From positions 1-45,771 of the IMG/VR virus record IMGVR_UViG_3300035183_000132: a DNA stretch of 45,771 nucleotides; one strand, 5' to 3'. Each line of letters starts with the position of its first letter. Position 1 is the stretch's first letter. The translations under genes and the position numbers were made by a program. This DNA comes from a virus. Below, one piece after another: positions 33,490 to 40,767 of the stretch. Under the pieces are notes generated by a model, which saw only the letters and a program-made list of their open reading frames with translations, did not search any database and was not told the DNA's origin.

Positions 33490-33523
33490 CGTGAGTCAGG
33501 TGTGCCGAAAAGGAGACAGGTAG

Positions 33524-33570
33524 TGTTGCATAAATGACACATGGTGACTCAAAACTCAAATTTACGTGTC
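33524..33570. promoter_or_regulatory. Conserved regulatory box, copy at 33.5 kb
   Basis: A GTGTTGCATAAATGACAC quasi-palindrome (33524-33541) is followed by a 27-base box, 33544-33570, beginning GTGACTCAAAAC and ending TTTACGTGTC. The box matches 44141-44167 in 25 of 27 positions. The 18-mer read on the minus strand matches 44123-44140 in 17 of 18. Both sites occupy divergent intergenic regions, so this is likely a promoter or operator. Confidence 0.7.
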
Positions 33571-33591
33571 TAAGGCTAACAGAGGGAGTCT

Positions 33592-33627
33592 GGCCGCCGC
33601 CCCATACGGGGACGGGCGGCCTTTTTT
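33592..33627 (+). terminator. Rho-independent terminator/attenuator
   Basis: GGCCGCC (33592-33598) pairs with GGCGGCC (33615-33621), with an inner CCCC/GGGG stem, followed by six T (33622-33627). It lies only 22 bases after the conserved regulatory box and about 190 bases before the ATPase gene, so it would end any plus-strand transcript started at that box unless antiterminated. Confidence 0.85.
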
Positions 33628-33819
33628 GTTTGAGCCTATCCAACCTGTTGCTCCTCCTGCCTTGTTACCTTCTCTGTACAGTCTGTTACCTTGAGACCAA
33701 CAATACGCATAAAAAGTCTATGGTAGAACTCACATGTCTCCTTATCCCTCCATTCCATGGTGATCGAGGACCCGTCTGGTGATATGATGACCAGCCACCA
33801 GACAAGCAGAGGTATCAGC

Positions 33820-34533
33820 ATGACCCGTGTCGTGACAGCCAATGAGTACATCACACTGCCTCGACCACAACTTGACTGGCTCGTTCCATCGTACATACCA
33901 CATCCTGGCGTTGTCTTGATTCTTGGTGAACCAAAAGCTGGTAAGAGCTTCCTCGCACTCCAGATTGGCTTACACATAGCCGGTGGCCTTCCTTTCATTC
34001 AGCGGCCTGTCGTCCAGGCACCTGTGTTATATCTACAGTTCGATACAAGTGAGACAGTATGGCGTCAACGCTTGGCCCAACTACAAGCCAGTGGTGTCAC
34101 ACTACCCAACAACTTCTACATGCTCCACCCTGATGATCAACCGATACATATCAATATACTGACACATGAAACACAGTCCATCATAAGACAAGCCCTCGAT
34201 GCGTGTCAACCCAAGCTGGTCATCGTCGATGTCCTGCGTGAGTGCCATAATGAGGACGAGCAGGACTCCACCAGCATGAAACGTGTCGGCGACCAGTTGA
34301 TGCAACTCTTCTATGGCCGTACACTGTTGTTGATCCATCACACCCATAAGTTATACGAGAGCTATGGCCCACCATCACCCATCAATGCCGCACGAGGGTC
34401 GAGTTATATCACAGGCAAGGCTGACGCTATCTGGTTATTGCACAACAATATCCTCTCTATCGCATCTCGCTTCCATCACGATGAGCGCCACCACGTCAAG
34501 CGCAAGACCAATGGTCTGTGGGAGATAGCCTAA
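33820..34533 (+). CDS. RecA/RepA-like AAA_25 ATPase, 237 aa
   Basis: The protein has Walker A GEPKAGKS at residues 36-43 (start chosen at ATG 33820 behind AGAGGT; an in-frame start at 33757 is possible) and Walker B KLVIVDVLRE at about 129-138, then LLLIHHTHK, a sensor-like His motif seen in RepA and DnaB-like ATPases. It is probably a replication helicase or loader. It is the only plus-strand gene between 25.3 and 44.7 kb and overlaps the sigma-like gene tail-to-tail by four bases. Confidence 0.78.
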   Translation: MTRVVTANEYITLPRPQLDWLVPSYIPHPGVVLILGEPKAGKSFLALQIGLHIAGGLPFIQRPVVQAPVLYLQFDTSETVWRQRLAQLQASGVTLPNNFYMLHPDDQPIHINILTHETQSIIRQALDACQPKLVIVDVLRECHNEDEQDSTSMKRVGDQLMQLFYGRTLLLIHHTHKLYESYGPPSPINAARGSSYITGKADAIWLLHNNILSIASRFHHDERHHVKRKTNGLWEIA

Positions 34534-35105
34534 TCTACCACACTCGATGGACAACATGATGGTGCATATATCTTGTACCACCTACGTAGCAAGTACTTGG
34601 CATGACGTAGCTTGCGTGCAACATGTGTCTGCGATACACCCAGTTTCTGAGCTATATCTCGTTGTGATATGCCTTCGATGAAGTTCCACTGTACCAGTGT
34701 ACGTAGCCGTGGTGGTAGTGACCTCATAGCAGCATTATATCTCGCATCGGCTATATCGTTGCTCTCATCCTGTTCTATCGTAGGTGCCTCACGTTGATGC
34801 AATGCCCGTATCTCGACAGCATTGACTATCTCAGGATCAGATAGGCTCTCAAGCACACCACGAGAGAGTATATCGCGGCTCGTGGAGTTGTCACGGATGT
34901 AGTTACGTATACGGTTTATCAGAGCTGAGGTTACATATGACCTCAGCTTGGCCCTATCGTGGATATATCGTTGGCATATGACGGGCCATAGATCGATATA
35001 CAGTTGTTCGAGTATATCGTGATCCAAGTATGGAAACATGGGGCGCACAACACGTAGGGCATACGGTTTGTGCGTGATGAAGTCCTGAGCTAGTCTATCA
35101 TCCAT
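34530..35105 (-). CDS. RNA polymerase sigma-70-like factor, 191 aa
   Basis: A 191-residue protein with a region 2-like helix set (LEQLYIDLWPVICQRYI, then RSYVTSALINRIRNYIRDN) and a clear region 4 helix-turn-helix: LPPRLRTLVQWNFIEG followed by ISQRDIAQKLGVSQTHVARK. This is the usual layout of ECF-like or phage sigma factors that redirect host RNA polymerase to phage promoters. The 27-base boxes at 33.5 and 44.1 kb are candidate targets. Last gene of the accessory operon. Confidence 0.8.
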   Translation of the reverse strand: MDDRLAQDFITHKPYALRVVRPMFPYLDHDILEQLYIDLWPVICQRYIHDRAKLRSYVTSALINRIRNYIRDNSTSRDILSRGVLESLSDPEIVNAVEIRALHQREAPTIEQDESNDIADARYNAAMRSLPPRLRTLVQWNFIEGISQRDIAQKLGVSQTHVARKLRHAKYLLRRWYKIYAPSCCPSSVVD

Positions 35106-35156
35106 GTGTATACCATTGTCAGACCTCCTTAACTAGTAGGATATGGTGGAACCTAT

Positions 35157-35381
35157 CTAGCAACATCCGGCATTCGGGAACACGAATACTTCCCGAAAGC
35201 TATCATCGGGGACTATCCAGGTACGTGTCGGCTCAACATTGAGAGCCTCGCAGTGTGCACCAATAGTTTCCAGAATCATGTTATTGGCATCTGCCGCGCA
35301 CGTTGCAATGACCAATAGGCTACCACCAGAATGGTAATGCTCACTGACGTGCGGGATTTCGTGCCAGAGGTACGCAAACAT
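35157..35381 (-). CDS. Hypothetical protein, 74 aa
   Basis: ATG 35381 has GAGGAG five bases upstream. The longer in-frame start at 35450 overlaps the paralog upstream and is less likely. The protein contains HEIPHVSEHYHSGGSLL, then ATCAADANNMILETIGAH and ends in PNAGCC. The His and Cys content could bind metal. No family is recognised. Confidence 0.6.
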   Translation of the reverse strand: MFAYLWHEIPHVSEHYHSGGSLLVIATCAADANNMILETIGAHCEALNVEPTRTWIVPDDSFREVFVFPNAGCC

Positions 35382-35394
35382 TGTTACTCCTCTC

Positions 35395-35733
35395 TTAAAG
35401 GTGCTTCTCGATGTACGTTGCAATCTCGTTGAACGTACACTCTTCATCATTCAAGTATTCTATGTGTTGGGCCTCACCAGGTGTTAGACCAGCCCAATCT
35501 AGTACAGCATACGGTGCAGAAACAGTGTATCCTTCATCACCATACACGATATGCAGTACATGTACTCCGTCTTCCTCGAAGACCGGTCTAGCTTGAATGA
35601 CCCCGTGCTCTGCCGCAATATCGCATAGCACACCCATTGCACACCGGGCGTCACCAGTAGCAAGTACGTGGGTTGTTTGACGTATGCCGCTTCTGAGTCT
35701 ACTTATCCACTCCCTCTTAATATCTTGTCTCAT
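35395..35733 (-). CDS. Paralog family copy 1 (112 aa)
   Basis: One of five related small proteins in this genome. Conserved features: N-terminal helix with EWISRLRSGIRQ, then GDARCAMGVLCDIAAEHG with a strictly kept Cys-Ala-x-Gly-Val-Leu, a variable strand region, a Trp-containing WAGLTPGE, and a C-terminal YLNDEECTFNEIATYIE. The same pattern (Leu-Arg-Ser-Gly ... Gly-Val-Leu ... ND ... IA-x-x-Ile-Glu) occurs in many phages without known function. It lies 13 bases from its neighbour. Confidence 0.72.
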   Translation of the reverse strand: MRQDIKREWISRLRSGIRQTTHVLATGDARCAMGVLCDIAAEHGVIQARPVFEEDGVHVLHIVYGDEGYTVSAPYAVLDWAGLTPGEAQHIEYLNDEECTFNEIATYIEKHL

Positions 35734-35744
35734 ATATGTTATCC

Positions 35745-36059
35745 CTATAGGTTATTTTCGATATACGTAGCAATCTCTTCAAACGTACAATCCTCGTCAT
35801 TCAAGCATTCTATGTTACGTAACTCGTCACGTGTGATGCATGCCCATCCTAAGATAGGTGTAGGTGCATCGCATCTATATCCGCCATAGTATGTTCTCTC
35901 CTCGGGTGTAACTACCTTGAAAGTAACACCGTGTTCAACAGCAATATCACAGAGAACACCCACTGCACAACGTGCGTCACCGCGTGCAAGCATACCTTTT
36001 ACCTGTGGTATACCACTTCTCAGCCTCTTGACCCACTCTTGTTTGATATCGTGCCTCAT
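35745..36059 (-). CDS. Paralog family copy 2 (104 aa)
   Basis: Closely similar to the copies on both sides: EWVKRLRSGIPQVKGMLA, GDARCAVGVLCDIAVEHG, WACITRDELRNIECLND and TFEEIATYIENNL. The middle (FKVVTPEERTYYGG) is the divergent part, which would fit a variable target-binding surface. It has its own short leader of 23 bases. Confidence 0.72.
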   Translation of the reverse strand: MRHDIKQEWVKRLRSGIPQVKGMLARGDARCAVGVLCDIAVEHGVTFKVVTPEERTYYGGYRCDAPTPILGWACITRDELRNIECLNDEDCTFEEIATYIENNL

Positions 36060-36082
36060 ATATTCCCCTAGTACTGTCTACA

Positions 36083-36400
36083 TCACAAGTGTTCATCGAT
36101 GAACTTAGCAATAACGGCAAATGAGGCTCCGTCATCGTTCATTTCACCTATCGTTGCAAGGTAATATTGACCAACGTCAGACCAATCATAGACTTCGGGT
36201 GGCACTAAATCCACGTAATTGCCTCCATAGACGACTAAACCGTCTTTTTCTATCCTTCTAGTTGTTATCCCAAGGTCAACCGCTATATCGCAGAGCACGC
36301 CTATGGCGCATCGCGCATCACCTTTGCCGAGCACACGCTTGACCTGTGGGATGCCACTACGTAACCTCGTAATCCACTCTTGTTTAATATCCGCCCGCAT
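36083..36400 (-). CDS. Paralog family copy 3 (105 aa)
   Basis: The start is ATG 36400 with GGGAGG upstream. The conserved core is EWITRLRSGIPQVKRVLG, GDARCAIGVLCDIAVDLG, and SFAVIAKFIDEHL at the end. The centre (RRIEKDGLVVYGGNYVDL) differs from the other copies. Four such genes stand in tandem, all in the same direction and closely spaced. Confidence 0.72.
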   Translation of the reverse strand: MRADIKQEWITRLRSGIPQVKRVLGKGDARCAIGVLCDIAVDLGITTRRIEKDGLVVYGGNYVDLVPPEVYDWSDVGQYYLATIGEMNDDGASFAVIAKFIDEHL

Positions 36401-36412
36401 ACGTCCTCCCAC

Positions 36413-36733
36413 TTACAGGTACTTGTCTATGAACCCGGCAATGGTCTCGAACGAGTCACCACGATCATTCAATGTCTCTACCAATGTGATGTCCTCTTGC
36501 CTAAGATTGGCCCATTGCTGTATATGAAGCGGGATCGCGTGTACACCCTCACCATCATATACCACAGTACCAGACTCAGGCCTAATCTCTTTGGTAGTAA
36601 CTCCTTGCTCCACAGCCACGTCACAGAGTACACCAAGAGCGCAACGAGCATCACCGATCCCCAGCTTACCCCTGATTTGCGGGACACCGCTACGTAACTT
36701 CTCAATCCATGCCTTCTTTACATCATCACGCAT
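36413..36733 (-). CDS. Paralog family copy 4 (106 aa)
   Basis: Related to its neighbours: AWIEKLRSGVPQIRGKLG, GDARCALGVLCDVAVEQG, HIQQWANLRQEDITLVE, and SFETIAGFIDKYL. First copy of the tandem block in the direction of transcription, preceded by a strong hairpin at 36753-36783. Function unknown. Confidence 0.72.
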   Translation of the reverse strand: MRDDVKKAWIEKLRSGVPQIRGKLGIGDARCALGVLCDVAVEQGVTTKEIRPESGTVVYDGEGVHAIPLHIQQWANLRQEDITLVETLNDRGDSFETIAGFIDKYL

Positions 36734-36752
36734 ATGTCCTCCAACATATTAT

Positions 36753-36783
36753 GTGTGGGCCACCCTCTCGTAGTGGCCCACAC
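36753..36783 (-). terminator. Strong hairpin between genes (possible partial terminator)
   Basis: GTGTGGGCCAC (36753-36763) and GTGGCCCACAC (36773-36783) form an 11-pair stem with a nine-base loop. It lies between the 72-residue gene and the paralog block. On the minus strand no T-run follows, so partial termination or RNA processing is more likely than a full stop. Confidence 0.55.
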
Positions 36784-36808
36784 CGCAGCGCATGTCTGGT
36801 TGTTGTTG

Positions 36809-37027
36809 TTAATCCTCGTTCGTTTCTCCTCCACACACAGTTTCCGGTGAACCACCAGGAATGGTGGTAGCTACCGACTTGAAGTACTTCCAAGCTGCTT
36901 CTGCGTACTTCACATAGGTTACAGTAACACCTCCTTCCATTTCAACCCGCACATGTCTACGTTCACCATCTCGCGTTACCTTGATGACCTTATCGGGATT
37001 GATTACTGTACGCCCAATGCGGATCAT
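36809..37027 (-). CDS. Hypothetical protein, 72 aa
   Basis: A 72-residue protein with an N-terminal strand pattern (IRIGRTVINPDKVIKVTRDG, then RRHVRVEMEGGVTVTYV) and a mostly acidic/Gly-rich tail (CGGETNED). GGAGG is located just before ATG. No family is recognised; it resembles small phage Ig-like/PH-like modules only in composition. Confidence 0.6.
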   Translation of the reverse strand: MIRIGRTVINPDKVIKVTRDGERRHVRVEMEGGVTVTYVKYAEAAWKYFKSVATTIPGGSPETVCGGETNED

Positions 37028-37040
37028 ACAACCCTCCTTG

Positions 37041-37247
37041 CTAGATTGTATTACCTGTAATACTTACCCACAAATCGGCACAATCAATGCACAGGCATCC
37101 ACCTGCTTCGGCAATGTACACAATCCCATATGGGTTCTCGTCGAACGATGCTACTAGATGCCCATATGTAAGACATGATATACATTGCCTTAGTATTGAA
37201 GCAGCCTCCGTACTCTCACCATGCTTCTGTGTATGGGTACGAGTACT
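37041..37247 (-). CDS. -1 frame extension of the amidotransferase (zinc-finger-like tail)
   Basis: On the minus strand this frame is open from inside a run of nine A (37247-37255 region) to TAG at 37041-37043. It encodes 68 residues, including RQCISCLTYGHLVASF and GGCLCIDCADLW: CxxC and CxCxxC, a zinc-ribbon-like pattern. It has no ATG near its beginning, and a TAA stop closes the same frame directly upstream at 37254-37256. It can therefore be expressed only by a -1 frameshift from the amidotransferase, giving about 357 residues, or through an unusual start. A stem-loop (GTACTC with GAGTAC, inner ACCCAT with ATGGT) immediately follows the A run. An assembly error in the A run is the alternative. 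Confidence 0.62.
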   Translation of the reverse strand, partial: STRTHTQKHGESTEAASILRQCISCLTYGHLVASFDENPYGIVYIAEAGGCLCIDCADLWVSITGNTI

Positions 37248-38113
37248 TTTTTTTTAAGCCGCTTCAATAGTTTCTTACCAACTTTGCCCATCACCTCCTT
37301 CTGTTGTGGGAGAACAATAGTACACTTACCATCATCACCAAACACATAGTCTGGTTGGTACGATGGTAGATAGTTTGCTGGCCTCCTGAGATACTCATCA
37401 ATGTTAAACTGTTGTTGCACAACTACAGGACTACCGAAGTTAAAGTCACCTACCTCTACACATGTGTGATTATGTACACGATATAGGTGTCCCTCTCGTG
37501 TATCGACACGTACATGGTCAGTAAATCCAGACAAGTGCAGGGCATCATATAGGCTATATGAACTACTTGACCATACGATACCATATGGTACACTAGTACC
37601 CAGCTGTGCTACTTCTAGGTCACTCATACGTGCTCGACCAAGGTATATGGTATCAGGTTCATCTACCTTTGTGTAGGTGACAGTACCAACACCATGTAGT
37701 TCATCAAGTGGTAGATTGTCAGCAATATGCCTAAATATGTGCTCACTATCTACCTCACAGTCACGTTGGTACTTTGCATTAAGTTCCTTGTGATTACGGA
37801 TGTAACCGTTATGTGCTCCGATGATACCGTTGTACACAAACGGGTGGGCATTACGTTGTGTAATTGCCCCCGTTGTTGCCTTTCTTGTATGTCCAATAAC
37901 ATGATAGTTAATGGAACCGCGTATGTTGCATGTCCGCACGATGGAGCCGACGTTCTTCGTGATGCTCCATTGTGTCAGGGCATCGCGTGATGCGATGCCC
38001 CAGCTTTCATCGCCACGGCTTTCATTACGAATGGCAAGTATAGCTGCTAGTATCTCTATACTCCCATACTTACCAGCGTCTGGTGCTAACTGCCAACCGA
38101 ACAATCCACACAC
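37190..38113 (-). CDS. Class II glutamine amidotransferase (Ntn hydrolase), 307 aa
   Basis: The product starts MCGLFGWQLAP, with Cys2 as the expected nucleophile after methionine removal. Further family motifs are RGDESWGIA, GHTRKATTG (74-82), GAHNGYIRNHKEL (Asn102, Gly103) and DSEHIF (122-127). It releases ammonia from glutamine for an acceptor enzyme. The partner is probably the amidoligase encoded just upstream in the operon. The last residues (KKLLKRLKKKVLVP) contain a run of nine A in the DNA. In the zero frame the protein ends 18 residues later, while the -1 frame continues into a cysteine-rich tail. Family call is strong; the frameshift product is a hypothesis. Confidence 0.87.
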   Translation of the reverse strand: MCGLFGWQLAPDAGKYGSIEILAAILAIRNESRGDESWGIASRDALTQWSITKNVGSIVRTCNIRGSINYHVIGHTRKATTGAITQRNAHPFVYNGIIGAHNGYIRNHKELNAKYQRDCEVDSEHIFRHIADNLPLDELHGVGTVTYTKVDEPDTIYLGRARMSDLEVAQLGTSVPYGIVWSSSSYSLYDALHLSGFTDHVRVDTREGHLYRVHNHTCVEVGDFNFGSPVVVQQQFNIDEYLRRPANYLPSYQPDYVFGDDGKCTIVLPQQKEVMGKVGKKLLKRLKKKVLVPIHRSMVRVRRLLQY

Positions 38114-38125
38114 AGTAGCCTCCCT

Positions 38126-39397
38126 TCAGTAATGGTCATATACCGCACTGGGACTATCGAAGTACCTGATACGTTCGTGAATCCACTCTGCTAAGTCAGG
38201 ACATAGAGACTTAAGCAACCTGATACTCGGTTCATAGATCACACCGTTACTAGACGAATACGGTTGTGTACCAAGCACCGATTCTATACTATCATGCGTA
38301 TGTGTTGCAGCAACATTGGCTAGTCTCTCCAACATTAGACCCCAGTTGATGATATTCTCTGGATAGACCATGCCTTGTGGTATGCGTATCTCCACTGTAC
38401 CGCGATATACCCATGAGTGTAAGTTGATAGAACGATACCGCTTCGTATGCCGCTTTGTCTTACGTACACTCTCTACATCTGACTTTTTGTAGAAACCGTA
38501 TAAGGTTGACAATAGTGCCTGCCTATAGGCAACCTCTTGCTGCCGTTCATTGAACTTGTCCATATATCCACGAACACGGGCAATAGACTGTACATATCGC
38601 CAGCCACATGGTACGCACGTACTGTTAGATCGTCGATCAAACGGTATCATGCAGTACATGGCACCCTCGACATGCGCCAAGATACGCATGAATAACGCAA
38701 GCTTGGTATAGTTGAAATCCCTGCAGTCTACGTGTATGTGGCAACCGGCATCCGGTGTAACATGTGCCTTGGCTACCTTGAGTGCTCCACATATCTCTCG
38801 AATCTGTGTCTCCCAGTACTTACCAGAAGCGGGATGCGTGTTAATCTCAAAGCCACCATACGGTAGACTACCATCATAGACAATGGACCCATTCCATGCC
38901 TTGACTACTTGTTCTACTGTACTCCAACGAGTAGCTATACCGCATACCTCTATCTCAGCTGACAGTAGCCTACGTCCATACTCGTGGTATCGTGCAAGGT
39001 TCACAGTACCTTGAAAGTACTCTGGCTGCTTTTCATCACCAAAGTGTGTACATCCACATGTACGATTCTTACATCGTCCACAGTACTCACACAATGAATT
39101 CATGTGTGTGTGGAAGTACCCACACTCTGGACAAGTATAGCACCTACAGCACCGTACACAAAGATGACATGCTGGACAGTAGGTACTGGTCACGTCATTA
39201 TCTAGTATTAAGTGTCCGCACAATGGACACCGCTCGCATACACAGCACACGTAGCAGTACCCACAGGAACACATATCTCCCTTTGTGTCTACTGCACAAC
39301 CTAGGCACACATGCTCTACCTGTGTGCTGGCAGAGCATATCGCGATACGTGTCTTAGCCTGCCTAGACTTGACAACGACCAACCGTGCTTGCGACAT
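38126..39397 (-). CDS. Amidoligase with 24-cysteine zinc-ribbon N-terminus, 423 aa
   Basis: Residues about 140-400 match the putative amidoligase family (COOH-NH2 ligase, glutamine-synthetase-like fold): LLSAEIEVCG, then DGSLPYGGFEINTHP, DAGCHIHVDCRDF and GTVEIRIPQGMVYPEN followed by INWG. These are the ATP/Mg-binding and catalytic strands. Residues 21-116 hold 24 cysteines in many CxxC pairs, an array of small zinc ribbons that might bind a protein or nucleic-acid target. The start at 39397 has AGAGG upstream. Such enzymes join a carboxyl to an amine. With the adjacent amidotransferase it may amidate or tag a peptide. The target is unknown. Confidence 0.8.
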   Translation of the reverse strand: MSQARLVVVKSRQAKTRIAICSASTQVEHVCLGCAVDTKGDMCSCGYCYVCCVCERCPLCGHLILDNDVTSTYCPACHLCVRCCRCYTCPECGYFHTHMNSLCEYCGRCKNRTCGCTHFGDEKQPEYFQGTVNLARYHEYGRRLLSAEIEVCGIATRWSTVEQVVKAWNGSIVYDGSLPYGGFEINTHPASGKYWETQIREICGALKVAKAHVTPDAGCHIHVDCRDFNYTKLALFMRILAHVEGAMYCMIPFDRRSNSTCVPCGWRYVQSIARVRGYMDKFNERQQEVAYRQALLSTLYGFYKKSDVESVRKTKRHTKRYRSINLHSWVYRGTVEIRIPQGMVYPENIINWGLMLERLANVAATHTHDSIESVLGTQPYSSSNGVIYEPSIRLLKSLCPDLAEWIHERIRYFDSPSAVYDHY

Positions 39398-40094
39398 ATT
39401 CGATGTCCTCTTGCATTATATCACGATCAGATATAAAGGTACCTGCAACTGGTGATTCAGTATGTGATACCTGTACTAAGTGTAATCCACTTAGCTGTTG
39501 TTCCTCCCGCGTCGGTGTAAACTGTATGATGGGACGCAATCGTTGTGATCGTGCAGCAAGTGATGATGCTTTTCGGTACAGTGTTGAGTACTCATGCCCA
39601 TATTTCTCATAAATGTTAGTGGACATAAATAGCTCAGAACGAAGATGGATGACATTGCATATGCGCAGTCTCCGCTTTACACCGTTTATACTGGCGTATA
39701 TAATCTCTCGTCCGTTTGTCTCACTACGATATATCGTAACATTGGGCATCAACGGTGCGAATACTAGGTTGTTGACTACCTCGATGTACTTATCGATATA
39801 CGTTACCGAATCCTCTATACGTTGCGGTAATTGAGGTAGTACGATGCTAACGTCCCTCTCACCGTAGAACCGTATATCGACTAGTAGTGCAATGGGTCTT
39901 GGATCACAGGTATTGTAAAGTTGCCACAACATCATGGCCGGATTCATGTTGTCTGCTGTCGACATAAAGTACTTGATAGACAGTTTTCGTTCAGTGTCTA
40001 TCGTGATACCTTCCTCGTACCTGTCATAGCGTAGCGTATTGATATACCTACTGATTAGTGGTTGATCGTTCTCGAATAATATCAATGGCTTCAT
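39363..40094 (-). CDS. Unknown protein of the amidoligase operon, 243 aa
   Basis: ATG 40094 behind GAGAGGG gives 243 residues; a longer in-frame start at 40166 is less likely. The sequence looks globular with mixed strands and helices (RPIALLVDIRFYGERDVSI, then IEDSVTYIDKYIEVVNNL) and ends in an acidic helix. No family is recognised. It overlaps the amidoligase start by 35 bases, suggesting tight translational coupling and a shared pathway. Confidence 0.65.
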   Translation of the reverse strand: MKPLILFENDQPLISRYINTLRYDRYEEGITIDTERKLSIKYFMSTADNMNPAMMLWQLYNTCDPRPIALLVDIRFYGERDVSIVLPQLPQRIEDSVTYIDKYIEVVNNLVFAPLMPNVTIYRSETNGREIIYASINGVKRRLRICNVIHLRSELFMSTNIYEKYGHEYSTLYRKASSLAARSQRLRPIIQFTPTREEQQLSGLHLVQVSHTESPVAGTFISDRDIMQEDIEYVASTVGRCQV

Positions 40095-40095
40095 A

Positions 40096-40596
40096 CTATC
40101 CCTCTCGATATGGCATTGGTACTTCATCACACAGGAACCGCACCATATCCATGTGTGCTGCGTCAAGCACGTGTTTGTTGACTACCTCATTGGCACCATC
40201 ACACTTGTTCTTCTCCAATAGGAATCGAGTGAATGGTATTGCATTAGCCAACATGCTACGCAGTACGAAACCGTCATCGACCACAACGATATGCCTTAGC
40301 TTGGTGGCATTCACCAATTTAGCGGTGATTCTGAGTATATCGGTGACAGATTCATATGGCCGGAAACCCATATCTATCCATTCCTCCAAGGTGAATGGGT
40401 CAATCCACTTACTGAAGGATGGATCATCTATCTTCATTGCTTCGACATAATCATATCTAGCATCAACTACCGTCCATCTGTTGTAACAATCCAACACATG
40501 ATGGACATGCATCAATCCCTTGACACATGTCTGATTAGTACCTAGCTTGACCACCAGGTACGCATACTCATTCCTACCTAAAGATACCTTTGTCAT
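40096..40596 (-). CDS. Unknown protein of the amidoligase operon, 166 aa
   Basis: This 166-residue protein starts in an ATGA overlap with the preceding small gene. It has a central helical region (ESVTDILRITAKLVNATK) followed by the strand-like RHIVVVDDGFVLRSML, reminiscent of Rossmann-like folds but without a nucleotide-binding motif I can name. The spacing to both neighbours is one or two bases. No family is recognised. Confidence 0.62.
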   Translation of the reverse strand: MTKVSLGRNEYAYLVVKLGTNQTCVKGLMHVHHVLDCYNRWTVVDARYDYVEAMKIDDPSFSKWIDPFTLEEWIDMGFRPYESVTDILRITAKLVNATKLRHIVVVDDGFVLRSMLANAIPFTRFLLEKNKCDGANEVVNKHVLDAAHMDMVRFLCDEVPMPYREG

Positions 40597-40766
40597 TTCG
40601 GTTTACTCCACATACTCTTGTTTATCTTTGGTGGTGGATCACCGGCATCCCGCCACCTTCTACGTAGTAAGTGATAGGCACATAGCACATATCGCTTACC
40701 AGTCTGCGGATCAGTATATCGTGGTCCATAGCAATCGTGGCAATGTACTGGTGTTCTCCTGACCAT
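40593..40766 (-). CDS. Small Cys/His protein, 57 aa
   Basis: A 57-residue frame from ATG 40766 to TGA 40593, coupled on both sides (start one base after the upstream stop; ATGA overlap downstream). It contains VHCHDCYGPRYTDPQTG and RYVLCAYHLLRRRWRD, i.e. CxxC and CxxH spaced like a treble-clef or zinc-ribbon, then a basic end. Probably a zinc-binding partner in the operon. No family is named. Confidence 0.65.
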   Translation of the reverse strand: MVRRTPVHCHDCYGPRYTDPQTGKRYVLCAYHLLRRRWRDAGDPPPKINKSMWSKPK

Positions 40767-40767
40767 G

